Assembly (NCBI GenBank): GCA_022573485.1
Contig: JACZTW010000032.1
Location: 1 to 18,024, forward strand
DNA: 18,024 nucleotides
Source: Planctomycetota bacterium
GTDB lineage: Bacteria > Planctomycetota > Phycisphaerae > UBA1845 > CAIVHJ01
Direction: 5' to 3'
In this document: positions 6,318 through 13,523 of the stretch, piece after piece
Layout of the letters: each line of letters opens with the position of its first letter
Position numbering within the stretch: the first letter of the stretch is position 1
Program-made: the position numbers and the translations under genes
Notes under the pieces: model-generated
Told to the model about the DNA's origin: nothing
Seen by the model: the letters and a program-made list of their open reading frames with translations, nothing else
Database searches by the model: none

Positions 6318-7730
6318 CCGGGCAGCCGCTTCAGCCGGCAGTGCGGCCATCTTCTCCACTGTCTCGCGCGCCTGCCGCACACAATCGTTGATCGACACTC
6401 CCTCCAGATAGTTGCCGACCAAATGAAGATTCGGGATGGAGGATAGTTGCGTTCGGATGCACCGCACGATCTCCGTGTGGCCTGGATAGTATTGCGGTAC
6501 GGCGTTCGCATATCGACAAGAGTTCACCAGCACAGGATCGCCACGCAGTTCGAGCAAGTCCCGCAATTCGTCCATCGCCAGAGCTACCAGTTCATCATCG
6601 TTCTTGCGTGCCAATTCCGGCCGCTTTGCGCCGCCAACAAACACGCGGAGAAGATGGCGATCCGGCGGGGCATGGCTCGGGAAAATCGAACTCGCCCACA
6701 GCACGCCCAGGAATGAGAGCCCCTCTTCCTTGGGAGGTACGAGGAATCCAAAGCCCTTCAAATCATGCCCGATATCTTCTCTCCGGAATCCCAAATTAAG
6801 AATGACCAAAGGAACGCTCTCAACCGAAGCGAGCGACTCCGCGATCTTGCCCGCCGGTTCATCCGCCATGGTTTTCAGCAAGCCAATCGCCTGCCCGATC
6901 GGCGTGGCCAGGACCACGTGCCGCGTATCGAGACTCCGCGAAACACCCGACGCGTTGTAGGCAACACAGTAGCCGTCGCCGCGACGTTCAACAGAAGTCA
7001 CTTCGCAATTCGTGGTCACCCCATCGCCCAAGCCCCGGGCGATCGCGTCCGACATTGCCCCTAATCCGCCGACAAAGTTGATCAGGCCTTTCCATCGGCG
7101 GCGCGGCTTTTTCGGCTTGCCGATGCGGCGGAATGGAACACTCAATCCGTGCAGGAACAGCGAACGGTGCTCACGATCCAGCCTGGCAAGGGATGGAAAG
7201 CAGGCCTTGAGACTCAGGCGATCCACGTCGCCGCCGAAAACGCCGGTGACGAGCGCACCGAGCACGTTCTGGGCGAATTCGGCTCCAAAATGCCGGGTGG
7301 CGAAGTCTCCAACCGTTGGATCATCACTCTTCGGCCGGCGCGCACAAATCGGCTCTGCGAGCAGTCGTATCTTGCCGCTCGCGGAGAGAAAGCGACTGGT
7401 GAGGAGCGACGCCGGACCCGACGGCAGCGGCACTAGCCGTCCGCCAAGATACAAATACCGCATCTTGGCGTCCGGACCAGCCGGTTCCACTTCGATGTCA
7501 TCTCCGAGGTCGCCGAGCAACTGCTCGAAGGCAGGATCGCGAACCAGCACGTTGAACGGCCCTTGTTCGAGCAGGAAGCCATCTTGGCGGAGCGTGCGCA
7601 TACACCCGCCGACGGCAGGATTCTTCTCCAGCAAACGGACATCGCGACCGGCCTTTCGGAGGTACCACGCAGTGGCCAGCCCGCTGACGCCGCCACCAAT
7701 TACGACATATTCACAGTTCTGTCGATTCAC
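6306..7730 (-). CDS. hemG: FAD-dependent protoporphyrinogen oxidase (HemY/HemG type)
   Basis: It oxidises protoporphyrinogen IX to protoporphyrin IX using FAD and O2 (or coproporphyrinogen III to coproporphyrin in the CgoX branch), usually membrane associated. The 474-residue protein begins with the Rossmann motif VVIGGGVSGLATAWYL (Gly12, Gly14, Gly17), followed by LLEKNPAVGGCMRTL and LEQGPFNVL. It ends with the FAD-binding signature LHLVGNYLEGVSINDCVRQA. Length and layout match the bacterial HemY family. The start is GTG 7730, because no in-frame ATG lies close upstream and the Rossmann motif begins at residue 9. It is transcribed against its neighbours, divergently from hemC (79 bp to ATG 7810) and convergent with hemE. 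With HemN making protoporphyrinogen, the protoporphyrin-dependent role is the likelier one. Confidence 0.92.
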   Translation of the reverse strand: MNRQNCEYVVIGGGVSGLATAWYLRKAGRDVRLLEKNPAVGGCMRTLRQDGFLLEQGPFNVLVRDPAFEQLLGDLGDDIEVEPAGPDAKMRYLYLGGRLVPLPSGPASLLTSRFLSASGKIRLLAEPICARRPKSDDPTVGDFATRHFGAEFAQNVLGALVTGVFGGDVDRLSLKACFPSLARLDREHRSLFLHGLSVPFRRIGKPKKPRRRWKGLINFVGGLGAMSDAIARGLGDGVTTNCEVTSVERRGDGYCVAYNASGVSRSLDTRHVVLATPIGQAIGLLKTMADEPAGKIAESLASVESVPLVILNLGFRREDIGHDLKGFGFLVPPKEEGLSFLGVLWASSIFPSHAPPDRHLLRVFVGGAKRPELARKNDDELVALAMDELRDLLELRGDPVLVNSCRYANAVPQYYPGHTEIVRCIRTQLSSIPNLHLVGNYLEGVSINDCVRQARETVEKMAALPAEAAARSGG

Positions 7731-7744
7731 CGCACATCACCGCC

Positions 7745-7752
7745 AAAGGAGA
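7745..7752 (+). promoter_or_regulatory. Strong Shine-Dalgarno that fits an alternative TTG start of hemC
   Basis: AAAGGAGA stands 6 bases before an in-frame TTG at 7759 that would add 17 residues to HemC. The homology-based start ATG 7810 has no such site. An AGCATATGCT palindrome lies at 7794-7803 between the two. Either the TTG is the real start or the site translates a short leader in frame with hemC. Confidence 0.45.
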
Positions 7753-7809
7753 TAGCCATTGCCGTGCCATCACTTGCGAGACTGCATCATATCAGCATAT
7801 GCTACCGGC

Positions 7810-8733
7810 ATGAAAAGGCTGGTCATCGGCACTCGTGGTAGCAAGCTGGCCCGGACGCAGACGGAATGGGTCGCGGACCGCTTGAGGAAAGCGCATAAGA
7901 CGTTGGCCATTGAAATCAAGGTCGTCCGAACCACCGGCGACCGCGACCAGTCCACACCGCTGCCCGCGATCGGGAGCAAGGGGCTGTTCACACAAGAGCT
8001 GGACCAAGAGTTGCTCGACGGCAAGATCGACTGTGCCGTGCACAGCATGAAGGATTTGCCCACCGACCTGCCCGACGGCATTACCATCCTCGCAGTGCCG
8101 GATCGCGAACAACCGCACGATGCCTTGATCAGTCGGGAAGGCTTGAGATTTCTGGAGTTGCCGAGGGGCGCGACGGTCGGCACCGGCAGCATACGCCGCA
8201 GGGCGCAGTTACGGTGCATCCGAGATGATTTGGAATATGCGGACATCCGCGGCAATGTGGACACTCGAATCACAAAACTCACGCACGGCGACTATCAGGC
8301 CATCATTCTGGCGGCTGCGGGCCTGCGACGGCTGGGTTTGGAAGAGCAAATCACGGAGATGTTCGAACCCAGTGTCGTGCTGCCGGCCGTGGGCCAGGGT
8401 GCTTTGGCCATCACAGGCCGAAAAGGTGATAAGACGACGCGCGACACGCTTCGCCCGATCGGTGACCTCAACACTCGCCGCTCCGTAACGAGTGAACGCG
8501 CCTTCCTGTCTGTCCTTGGCGGTGGATGCCACGTCCCAATCGCCGCACACGCGCGGGTCACAGGCCGGCAGTTGCAACTTGAAGGACTGGTTATTGCTCC
8601 CGACGGCACGGCACGCGTCCGCGACCGCATCACCGGGCCGGCCAAAGATGCGGCCATGCTCGGCGTGCAGCTCGGTGAACGACTTCTCAAACTGGGTGCC
8701 GGGTCCATTCTGCAATCGCTGAACCAGACATGA
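7810..8733 (+). CDS. hemC: Porphobilinogen deaminase (hydroxymethylbilane synthase)
   Basis: It polymerises four porphobilinogens into hydroxymethylbilane on a covalent dipyrromethane cofactor. The protein has 307 residues from ATG 7810, typical for the family, starting MKRLVIGTRGSKLA. Visible landmarks: GSKGLFTQELDQELL, the catalytic Asp82 in VHSMKDLPTDLP, GTGSIRRRAQL, DIRGNVDTRI, LPAVGQGALAI, and the cofactor-attachment Cys240 in LGGGCHVPIAA. ATG 7810 matches where family members begin, but TTG 7759 has the better ribosome site, so the start is unsettled. The stop overlaps the hemD start (ATGA, 8730-8733), so the two are translationally coupled and supply successive steps. Confidence 0.95.
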   Translation: MKRLVIGTRGSKLARTQTEWVADRLRKAHKTLAIEIKVVRTTGDRDQSTPLPAIGSKGLFTQELDQELLDGKIDCAVHSMKDLPTDLPDGITILAVPDREQPHDALISREGLRFLELPRGATVGTGSIRRRAQLRCIRDDLEYADIRGNVDTRITKLTHGDYQAIILAAAGLRRLGLEEQITEMFEPSVVLPAVGQGALAITGRKGDKTTRDTLRPIGDLNTRRSVTSERAFLSVLGGGCHVPIAAHARVTGRQLQLEGLVIAPDGTARVRDRITGPAKDAAMLGVQLGERLLKLGAGSILQSLNQT

Positions 8734-9509
8734 ATGAACCGCCCGATCCACTGCTGGCAGGGCGCTGTATCGTCGTGACGCGCCCGCGCGACCAGAGCGG
8801 CCAACTGCGCGAACAGCTTGAGCAACTCGGGGCACGCATTATCTCATTCCCTACGATCAAGATTGTGCCTGCGCGAGACGCTTCCCTTCTTCAGGCAGCG
8901 TTAGAACGGATTCGCCAATACGATTGGATTCTGCTCACCAGCCGCAATGCCGTTGACACAGTTGCGCGGACGACGAAAACTGACGTTGCAGAAGCCTTGG
9001 GCGAAGTTCGAATCGCCGTCGTCGGCAAGGCGACACAGCGGCGTCTGACCGACCTGGGTGTCCAAGCGGACTTCGTGCCGTCGCAGTTCAACATGGCGAC
9101 GCTCTGCTCCGAGCTGATTCAAGGGACAACTGTCGATGGGCAGCGATTCCTCTATCCCTGTAGCGATCTCGCGGACGCCGAAGGCCCGCAGGCCTTGCGG
9201 GATGCGGGTGCGATCGTTGACGTGATCAAGGCCTATCGCACCATCCCGGACGATTCGGCAGACGCCGACGCGCTGCGCCGGAGTTTGGCCGCTGATGAGA
9301 TTGACGCCATCGTGTTTGCAAGCCCCAGCGCCGTGCAGGCATTCTTCAACATGATTGCATCACAAAGCGTTTCGCAGCACGTCGGCCTTATAAGCATCGG
9401 CCCGAAAACGACACAGGCCCTGGAAAAGGCAGCCCCCGGCCGAGTGACGGAAGCTCGGCAGGCGGAAGTCGAGGGTCTGGTCGAGACGCTCATCCGTGTG
9501 CTCGGCTGA
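8730..9509 (+). CDS. hemD: Uroporphyrinogen-III synthase
   Basis: It cyclises hydroxymethylbilane to uroporphyrinogen III with inversion of ring D. The 259-residue protein has the expected length and two-lobed pattern: CIVVTRPRDQSGQL at the N-terminus, DWILLTSRNAVDTV, VVGKATQRRLTDLG, FLYPCSDLADAEGPQAL, VIKAYRTIP, IDAIVFASPSAVQAF and LISIGPKTTQALE. The family is poorly conserved, but these blocks (TRP, LTSRNAV, G..T...L...G, YRT, FASPSAV, IGPKT) are its hallmarks. It directly follows hemC with a 4-base overlap and is convergent with mutS2, leaving only 7 bases between the stop codons. No Asp/Lys-rich fusion partner (for example CobA) is present. Confidence 0.93.
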   Translation: MNEPPDPLLAGRCIVVTRPRDQSGQLREQLEQLGARIISFPTIKIVPARDASLLQAALERIRQYDWILLTSRNAVDTVARTTKTDVAEALGEVRIAVVGKATQRRLTDLGVQADFVPSQFNMATLCSELIQGTTVDGQRFLYPCSDLADAEGPQALRDAGAIVDVIKAYRTIPDDSADADALRRSLAADEIDAIVFASPSAVQAFFNMIASQSVSQHVGLISIGPKTTQALEKAAPGRVTEARQAEVEGLVETLIRVLG

Positions 9510-9516
9510 CGTGGGC

Positions 9517-11406
9517 TTACTCGGCCGGTTTGGCAAGGACTCTCAATTGTACTTCATGATCGATGGCGCCGATCGACACCAGCGCTGATTGCTTGTGCAA
9601 TTGCATGCGAACGACCGTCCCGCTCTTGCCGAACGTCGCAACGTGTACTGGATCGCCAGGTCGCAAATTGTTCAACCAGGCTAGCCATTGCTCGTAGGCG
9701 GCGCGCTTGTCGCGGAGCTCTTGCTCCTTTTGCTCGAACGACGCCTGCGACCGTTTGGCCTCCAACTGGGCCTGAACGGCTGCTTTGCGCGCTTGCTCAG
9801 CCCCCCGGCGCGCCTCCAAGGTTCCCTCGATGGCCTTCGATAAGGACCGATACTGATCATCCAAATGGCCTTTGGCCCGTTCGATAACTCGACTCGGAAG
9901 CCCGAGGCGTTGGGCGATAGCGATGGCGTTGCTATTGCCGGGCTCGCCGAGGCGCAGCACATAGGTCGGTCGCAACGACTCGACGTCGAATTCGACCGAT
10001 GCGTTGTCGACGCGCTCCGTGGTGTAGGCTGCGGCTTTGAGCTGCGACAGATGCGTCGTCAAAACAGCGGAACAGCCGAGCGCAAGCAGCTCGTCCATGA
10101 CCGCCCAGCCGATGGCGGACCCTTCGTCCGGGTCCGTACCGGCGCCCAGCTCGTCAATCAACACGAGTGATCGCGGCCCCGCCTCCTCCACTACGCGGCG
10201 GATGTTCGCAAGGTGCCCGCTGAACGTGCTCAGCGACTGCTCGAGGCTTTGTTCGTCGCCGATGTCGATGAAGATTCGTTCGTAGACCGGCAGCACGGAG
10301 CCCTCCGCAACCGGTATCGGAATCCCCGCCTGGGTCATGGCAGCGAGCAGCCCAACGGTTTTCAGCACCACGGTCTTACCGCCGGTGTTCGGGCCGGTGA
10401 CGACCAGCACGTCAAAGTCCTCGCCCAACCGAATGTCGATTGGCACGACTCTGTTCTCGGTGCCGGCAAACAGATCCACGAGGACCGGATGCCGCGCCTC
10501 GCGCAGGTCGAGGATGCCGTTCTCGCCAATTTCGGGGCAAATGGCGTTGCGCGTGCGCGCGTATTTCACCTTGGCAGATATGAGGTCCAATACGCTGACC
10601 GCCTCCAGCGTCGTCAGTATCTCGTCGGCATGTCGATGAACAAGCCGCGTCAGCGCCAACAGGATCCGGGTGATTTCCTCATGTTCCTTGATGCGCAGCT
10701 TGGCGATGGCGTTGTTCAGCTCGACGACCTCCGACGGCTCGACGAACACAGTCGCGCCGCTGTCGGAACTTCGATGAATGATGCCGGGGATATGCCCTCG
10801 ATACTCCGCCTTTAGCGGAAGGACGACGCGATCGTTGTGAAATGTGCTCTTGGGATATTGCAGCACTTTCAAATAGCGCGGCTGCTTCAGGATTCGTTCG
10901 AAGACAGACGCAATTCGCGCGCGCGTGGCTTCGATCTTGCCCCGCAGTGTCTCCAGTTTAGGGCTGGCTGTATCGCGGACCGCGCCGCGGGAGTCGATGG
11001 CTTGATCGATTTCGTGAGCGATGGAAGTCAGATCGGTCACTCGATGGGCAATCTTGCTCAGCAGTTCCGCTTCAGGCGGCAACGACTCGAACCAGCGACA
11101 GAGCACCCCCGTACCCGCCAGCGTCTGCTGCACCTCGCACAGAGCCTCGGGTTCCAGCGCCGCCGGCTTGCCCGATGCCTCGACGTGTGGCCGAATGTCT
11201 CGCATTCCGCCCAGTGGCGGAAGACCCTGCTCCGCTTCCACCCCGATCATTTGGTCAACCTGAGCCAGCCAGTGTCGCACATCCCGAACCTTAGAGCTGG
11301 GTTTGATCTTCCGGGCCAGCGCCTGACCGAGACTGCACGCGCAGTTCTGGACCAATGCAGCGGTGATGTGATCGAATTCCAACTTGTTTAGCGTCTGCTC
11401 GTCCAT
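9517..11406 (-). CDS. mutS2: MutS2 family ATPase lacking the C-terminal Smr domain
   Basis: MutS2 proteins are MutS-related ATPases linked to suppression of homologous recombination and, in some bacteria, to rescue of collided ribosomes. The 629-residue protein has the MutS core helices, with SGATVFVEP at 216-224, then Walker A GPNTGGKT at 338-345, STFSGHL, Walker B LVLIDELGAGTDP at 414-426 and TTHLSQLK. A charged, Ala/Gln/Lys-rich coiled-coil stretch lies at about 515-585 and a KOW-like end (LRPGDPVHVATFGKSG) at about 590-625. Most MutS2 proteins have about 780 residues and finish with an Smr nuclease domain. Here the frame stops after the KOW-like part, 7 bases from hemD, so there is no room for Smr. 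The start ATG 11406 has no strong ribosome site. DUF309 lies 28 bp upstream on the same strand. Confidence 0.93.
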   Translation of the reverse strand: MDEQTLNKLEFDHITAALVQNCACSLGQALARKIKPSSKVRDVRHWLAQVDQMIGVEAEQGLPPLGGMRDIRPHVEASGKPAALEPEALCEVQQTLAGTGVLCRWFESLPPEAELLSKIAHRVTDLTSIAHEIDQAIDSRGAVRDTASPKLETLRGKIEATRARIASVFERILKQPRYLKVLQYPKSTFHNDRVVLPLKAEYRGHIPGIIHRSSDSGATVFVEPSEVVELNNAIAKLRIKEHEEITRILLALTRLVHRHADEILTTLEAVSVLDLISAKVKYARTRNAICPEIGENGILDLREARHPVLVDLFAGTENRVVPIDIRLGEDFDVLVVTGPNTGGKTVVLKTVGLLAAMTQAGIPIPVAEGSVLPVYERIFIDIGDEQSLEQSLSTFSGHLANIRRVVEEAGPRSLVLIDELGAGTDPDEGSAIGWAVMDELLALGCSAVLTTHLSQLKAAAYTTERVDNASVEFDVESLRPTYVLRLGEPGNSNAIAIAQRLGLPSRVIERAKGHLDDQYRSLSKAIEGTLEARRGAEQARKAAVQAQLEAKRSQASFEQKEQELRDKRAAYEQWLAWLNNLRPGDPVHVATFGKSGTVVRMQLHKQSALVSIGAIDHEVQLRVLAKPAE

Positions 11407-11434
11407 TGATGCTCGGTTCGTATTGAATCACCCG

Positions 11435-11983
11435 TCAGCTTGAACTTTTCAGGAGGATGTATGGATATCGCCTGTCATCATGCGTGGGGCTCAAGGGCGC
11501 ATGGGCAAGAACAACCTCATAGTATTCCCGCACTTCCGCAATCCAACTCCTCACAGCCAACCCCATGAAGCGCTCGGCATCGATTCGCGCCAGCGCTTTG
11601 TCGATGTAGCCGGCGCTGCTGTTTCGCAGGCGCTCCACGCCGCGCAGGTGTCTTTGCTCCAATTGCAGGTGGCAAGCGGTCACCTGGATGAGACCCTGGA
11701 GGAACTGCCCTTGCGGATCCTCCTTGTCAATCAAATGCCACAGCCCTTCCCACGCTTCGTGTGCTTCCCACCAATACCCATGATTATACAAATCGCAGCC
11801 GTAAAGATAATCCACGCTCTCTCGCCATTGGTCAGCGGGCTTGTACTCCACCGCGGCCGGCGGATCGTCCGGTGCGTGATAACTGTGCCCATCCGGATGA
11901 GCCGTGGGATGCGGATGCCGCCCGGGCAGGAAGCGATACCGTGGAAACGAAACTTGGCAGTAGCGCGGCGCTGAGATGTTCAT
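11435..11983 (-). CDS. DUF309 family protein
   Basis: A 182-residue protein with the DUF309 helical domain at about residues 55-150: LYNHGYWWEAHEAWEGLW, then GQFLQGLIQVTACHLQ and GYIDKALARID. The HE..E..W motif and the FLQGLIQ helix are typical of the family, whose biochemical function is unknown. The N-terminal 50 residues are rich in Pro, His and Tyr (RYRFLPGRHPHPTAHPDGHS), a head I associate with some environmental homologues. ATG 11983 has no clear Shine-Dalgarno. It sits between paaB (51 bp upstream) and mutS2 (28 bp downstream), all in one direction. It may simply be carried in the transcript, and the context does not give a function. Confidence 0.85.
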   Translation of the reverse strand: MNISAPRYCQVSFPRYRFLPGRHPHPTAHPDGHSYHAPDDPPAAVEYKPADQWRESVDYLYGCDLYNHGYWWEAHEAWEGLWHLIDKEDPQGQFLQGLIQVTACHLQLEQRHLRGVERLRNSSAGYIDKALARIDAERFMGLAVRSWIAEVREYYEVVLAHAPLSPTHDDRRYPYILLKSSS

Positions 11984-12034
11984 TGCTGGAACGTGAGCAC
12001 TTCGGAAGTGGATTCGCGACGAAATCCAGGCCGG

Positions 12035-12430
12035 TCAAAAGGCCTCCTTGAGATCCTCCCGCTCATACTCCTTGAGCCCCTCGTCGTCGCGGAACTTCTG
12101 CCACATTTGGCGGATGTTCTGGTAGTCGCGCACGTATCGGTAGTTATGTTCGATGGCCTTGTTGATTGGACCGTCATCGTAGCCGGTCCCGCCGAGCCCG
12201 TCGCGCCTGGCCACCCAGATATGAACACAATCTTCGTCCTGCCCGTAATGTTCGCGGGCCAGCCGCAGCGCCGTCGCCATATCTGGCGCGTGCAACGCGC
12301 CGGCGTGAACATGCGGCAGGCCACGCCGTTTCTGTGTGAAAACCTCGAACGTCTGGAGATCTTCTTCCTGCGGAAGCGTCTCATCCGTTGTGGAAGCACC
12401 GCCGATCTGTCTGATCCGGGACAAAGGCAC
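12035..12430 (-). CDS. paaB: PaaB-like subunit of ring-1,2-phenylacetyl-CoA epoxidase, with C-terminal extension
   Basis: PaaB bridges subunits of the PaaABCE multicomponent monooxygenase that epoxidises the ring of phenylacetyl-CoA. The 131-residue protein has the PaaB core at about 25-75: LQTFEVFTQKRRGLPHVHAG, LHAPDMATALRLAREHY and CVHIWVARR, matching the short (about 95 residue) family. A further 50 or so charged, aromatic residues follow (from NKAIEHNYRYV to KEAF), which is longer than the E. coli protein. The frame is open far upstream into paaA. The start GTG 12430 was chosen because GGAGAGG lies 7 bases before it and it is 20 bp after the paaA stop. No paaC follows; the next gene is DUF309. 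Confidence 0.85.
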   Translation of the reverse strand: MPLSRIRQIGGASTTDETLPQEEDLQTFEVFTQKRRGLPHVHAGALHAPDMATALRLAREHYGQDEDCVHIWVARRDGLGGTGYDDGPINKAIEHNYRYVRDYQNIRQMWQKFRDDEGLKEYEREDLKEAF

Positions 12431-12437
12431 CGTGTCA

Positions 12438-12444
12438 CCTCTCC
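12438..12444 (-). promoter_or_regulatory. Ribosome binding site that sets the GTG start of paaB
   Basis: On the minus strand GGAGAGG is followed after 7 bases by GTG 12430. It lies in the short paaA-paaB gap and settles the start within a frame that is otherwise open back to 12586. Confidence 0.65.
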
Positions 12445-12450
12445 AGTTCT

Positions 12451-13473
12451 TCAACCCGCTTTCTTGCCATTTCCCATGACGGCCTGGCGGACCCAACGAT
12501 TCTGTTCGTAGCTGAACCGCCGCAGGCCGACGCGCTCTTTGTTGCAAGGCCCGTTCCCGCGAATCACGCGGAAGAACTCGTCCCAATCCGGCTCGCTGAA
12601 TCCCCAGTGGCCGGTCGTGTCGTCACGCACGCACTTGGGATCTTCCTCCAGATCCAGATTCGGCTTCGCGGGATCGCTGTTCACCGGACCCGGCAAATGA
12701 ATCTTCAAACCCAGTGCCTTGGCCGCCGGGGCGAAACGATCGACATACTGCTGTCGCAACGTGTCGTTGCTGGCCGTCTTGATCCGCCAACGCATGAAAA
12801 TAGTATTGTGCGTGGATTCAGTGTCGCGCGGACCGAAGAACATCAAGCAAGGCCACCACCAGCGGTCGAAGGCCGCCTGCATCATGTCCTTCTGCCGCCG
12901 TGTTCCGCCCATCATGGTCAGCACCATATCCTCGCCGGACTTGAAATGGAACGCTTCTTCCATGTTGATGCGGTTCATGGTGCGGACGTAAGGCCCGTAG
13001 CTGCCGGCGGCAAGCGACTTTTGATTCAGAATGGCCGCCCCATCGACCAGCCACTGAATGGCACACACGTCGGCCCAGGTCGGCACGGGATAGTTGAACA
13101 CGTTATGATACTTCGTCCGGCCTTCGCACAGATCCCGCAACATTTGCTCGCGCGGCTTGCCCAGATCTTCGGACACTCGATAGAGCATTTGCCCGTGCCC
13201 GACTTCGTCCTGCACTTTGGCCATCAGCGCCAGCTTGCGCCGCAGCGACGGAGCCCGCGTGATCCATTCACCTTCGGGCAACGCCCCGACAATCTCCGAA
13301 TTGGCATGATGCTCCGCCATCCGCAGCATCCCGTGCCGATAGTCCTCAGGCTTCCAGTCCTCAAGCTCCACGAGCCCGCCGCTGTTGACATAAGCCTCAA
13401 ACGCAGCCAGCTTGTCCGGATCTTCCGGATGCTTCAATTCCAATTTCGGGTCGTCACCACCACCACAACTCAT
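12451..13473 (-). CDS. paaA: Ring-1,2-phenylacetyl-CoA epoxidase catalytic subunit PaaA
   Basis: PaaA is the diiron oxygenase subunit that turns phenylacetyl-CoA into its 1,2-epoxide using O2 and electrons from PaaE. The 340-residue protein has the ferritin-like ligand pattern: Glu60 in HHANSEIVGALPEGEW, Glu90 and His93 in KVQDEVGHGQMLY, and Glu173 and His176 in NMEEAFHF. The block ITRAPSLRRKLALMAKVQDE is highly characteristic of the family. A Trp-rich stretch (FDRWWWPCLMFFGP) and TESTHNTIFMRWRIKT follow. ATG 13473 is preceded by GGAGA at about 7 bases. It is 50 bp after the thiolase gene and 20 bp before paaB. PaaA normally needs PaaC for a stable complex, and no paaC is found nearby. Confidence 0.95.
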   Translation of the reverse strand: MSCGGGDDPKLELKHPEDPDKLAAFEAYVNSGGLVELEDWKPEDYRHGMLRMAEHHANSEIVGALPEGEWITRAPSLRRKLALMAKVQDEVGHGQMLYRVSEDLGKPREQMLRDLCEGRTKYHNVFNYPVPTWADVCAIQWLVDGAAILNQKSLAAGSYGPYVRTMNRINMEEAFHFKSGEDMVLTMMGGTRRQKDMMQAAFDRWWWPCLMFFGPRDTESTHNTIFMRWRIKTASNDTLRQQYVDRFAPAAKALGLKIHLPGPVNSDPAKPNLDLEEDPKCVRDDTTGHWGFSEPDWDEFFRVIRGNGPCNKERVGLRRFSYEQNRWVRQAVMGNGKKAG

Positions 13474-13523
13474 GCTCGTTCTCCGAAGTCACATAGCGAC
13501 GCACTTTACAAAGAGATAGTAGC

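Noticed and set aside
7786..7814. Possible minus-strand promoter for the oxidase gene (TATGAT with TTCATG)
   Set aside because: The -10 is acceptable, but the -35 has only three matches and lies over the hemC start, so it is not strong enough to call.
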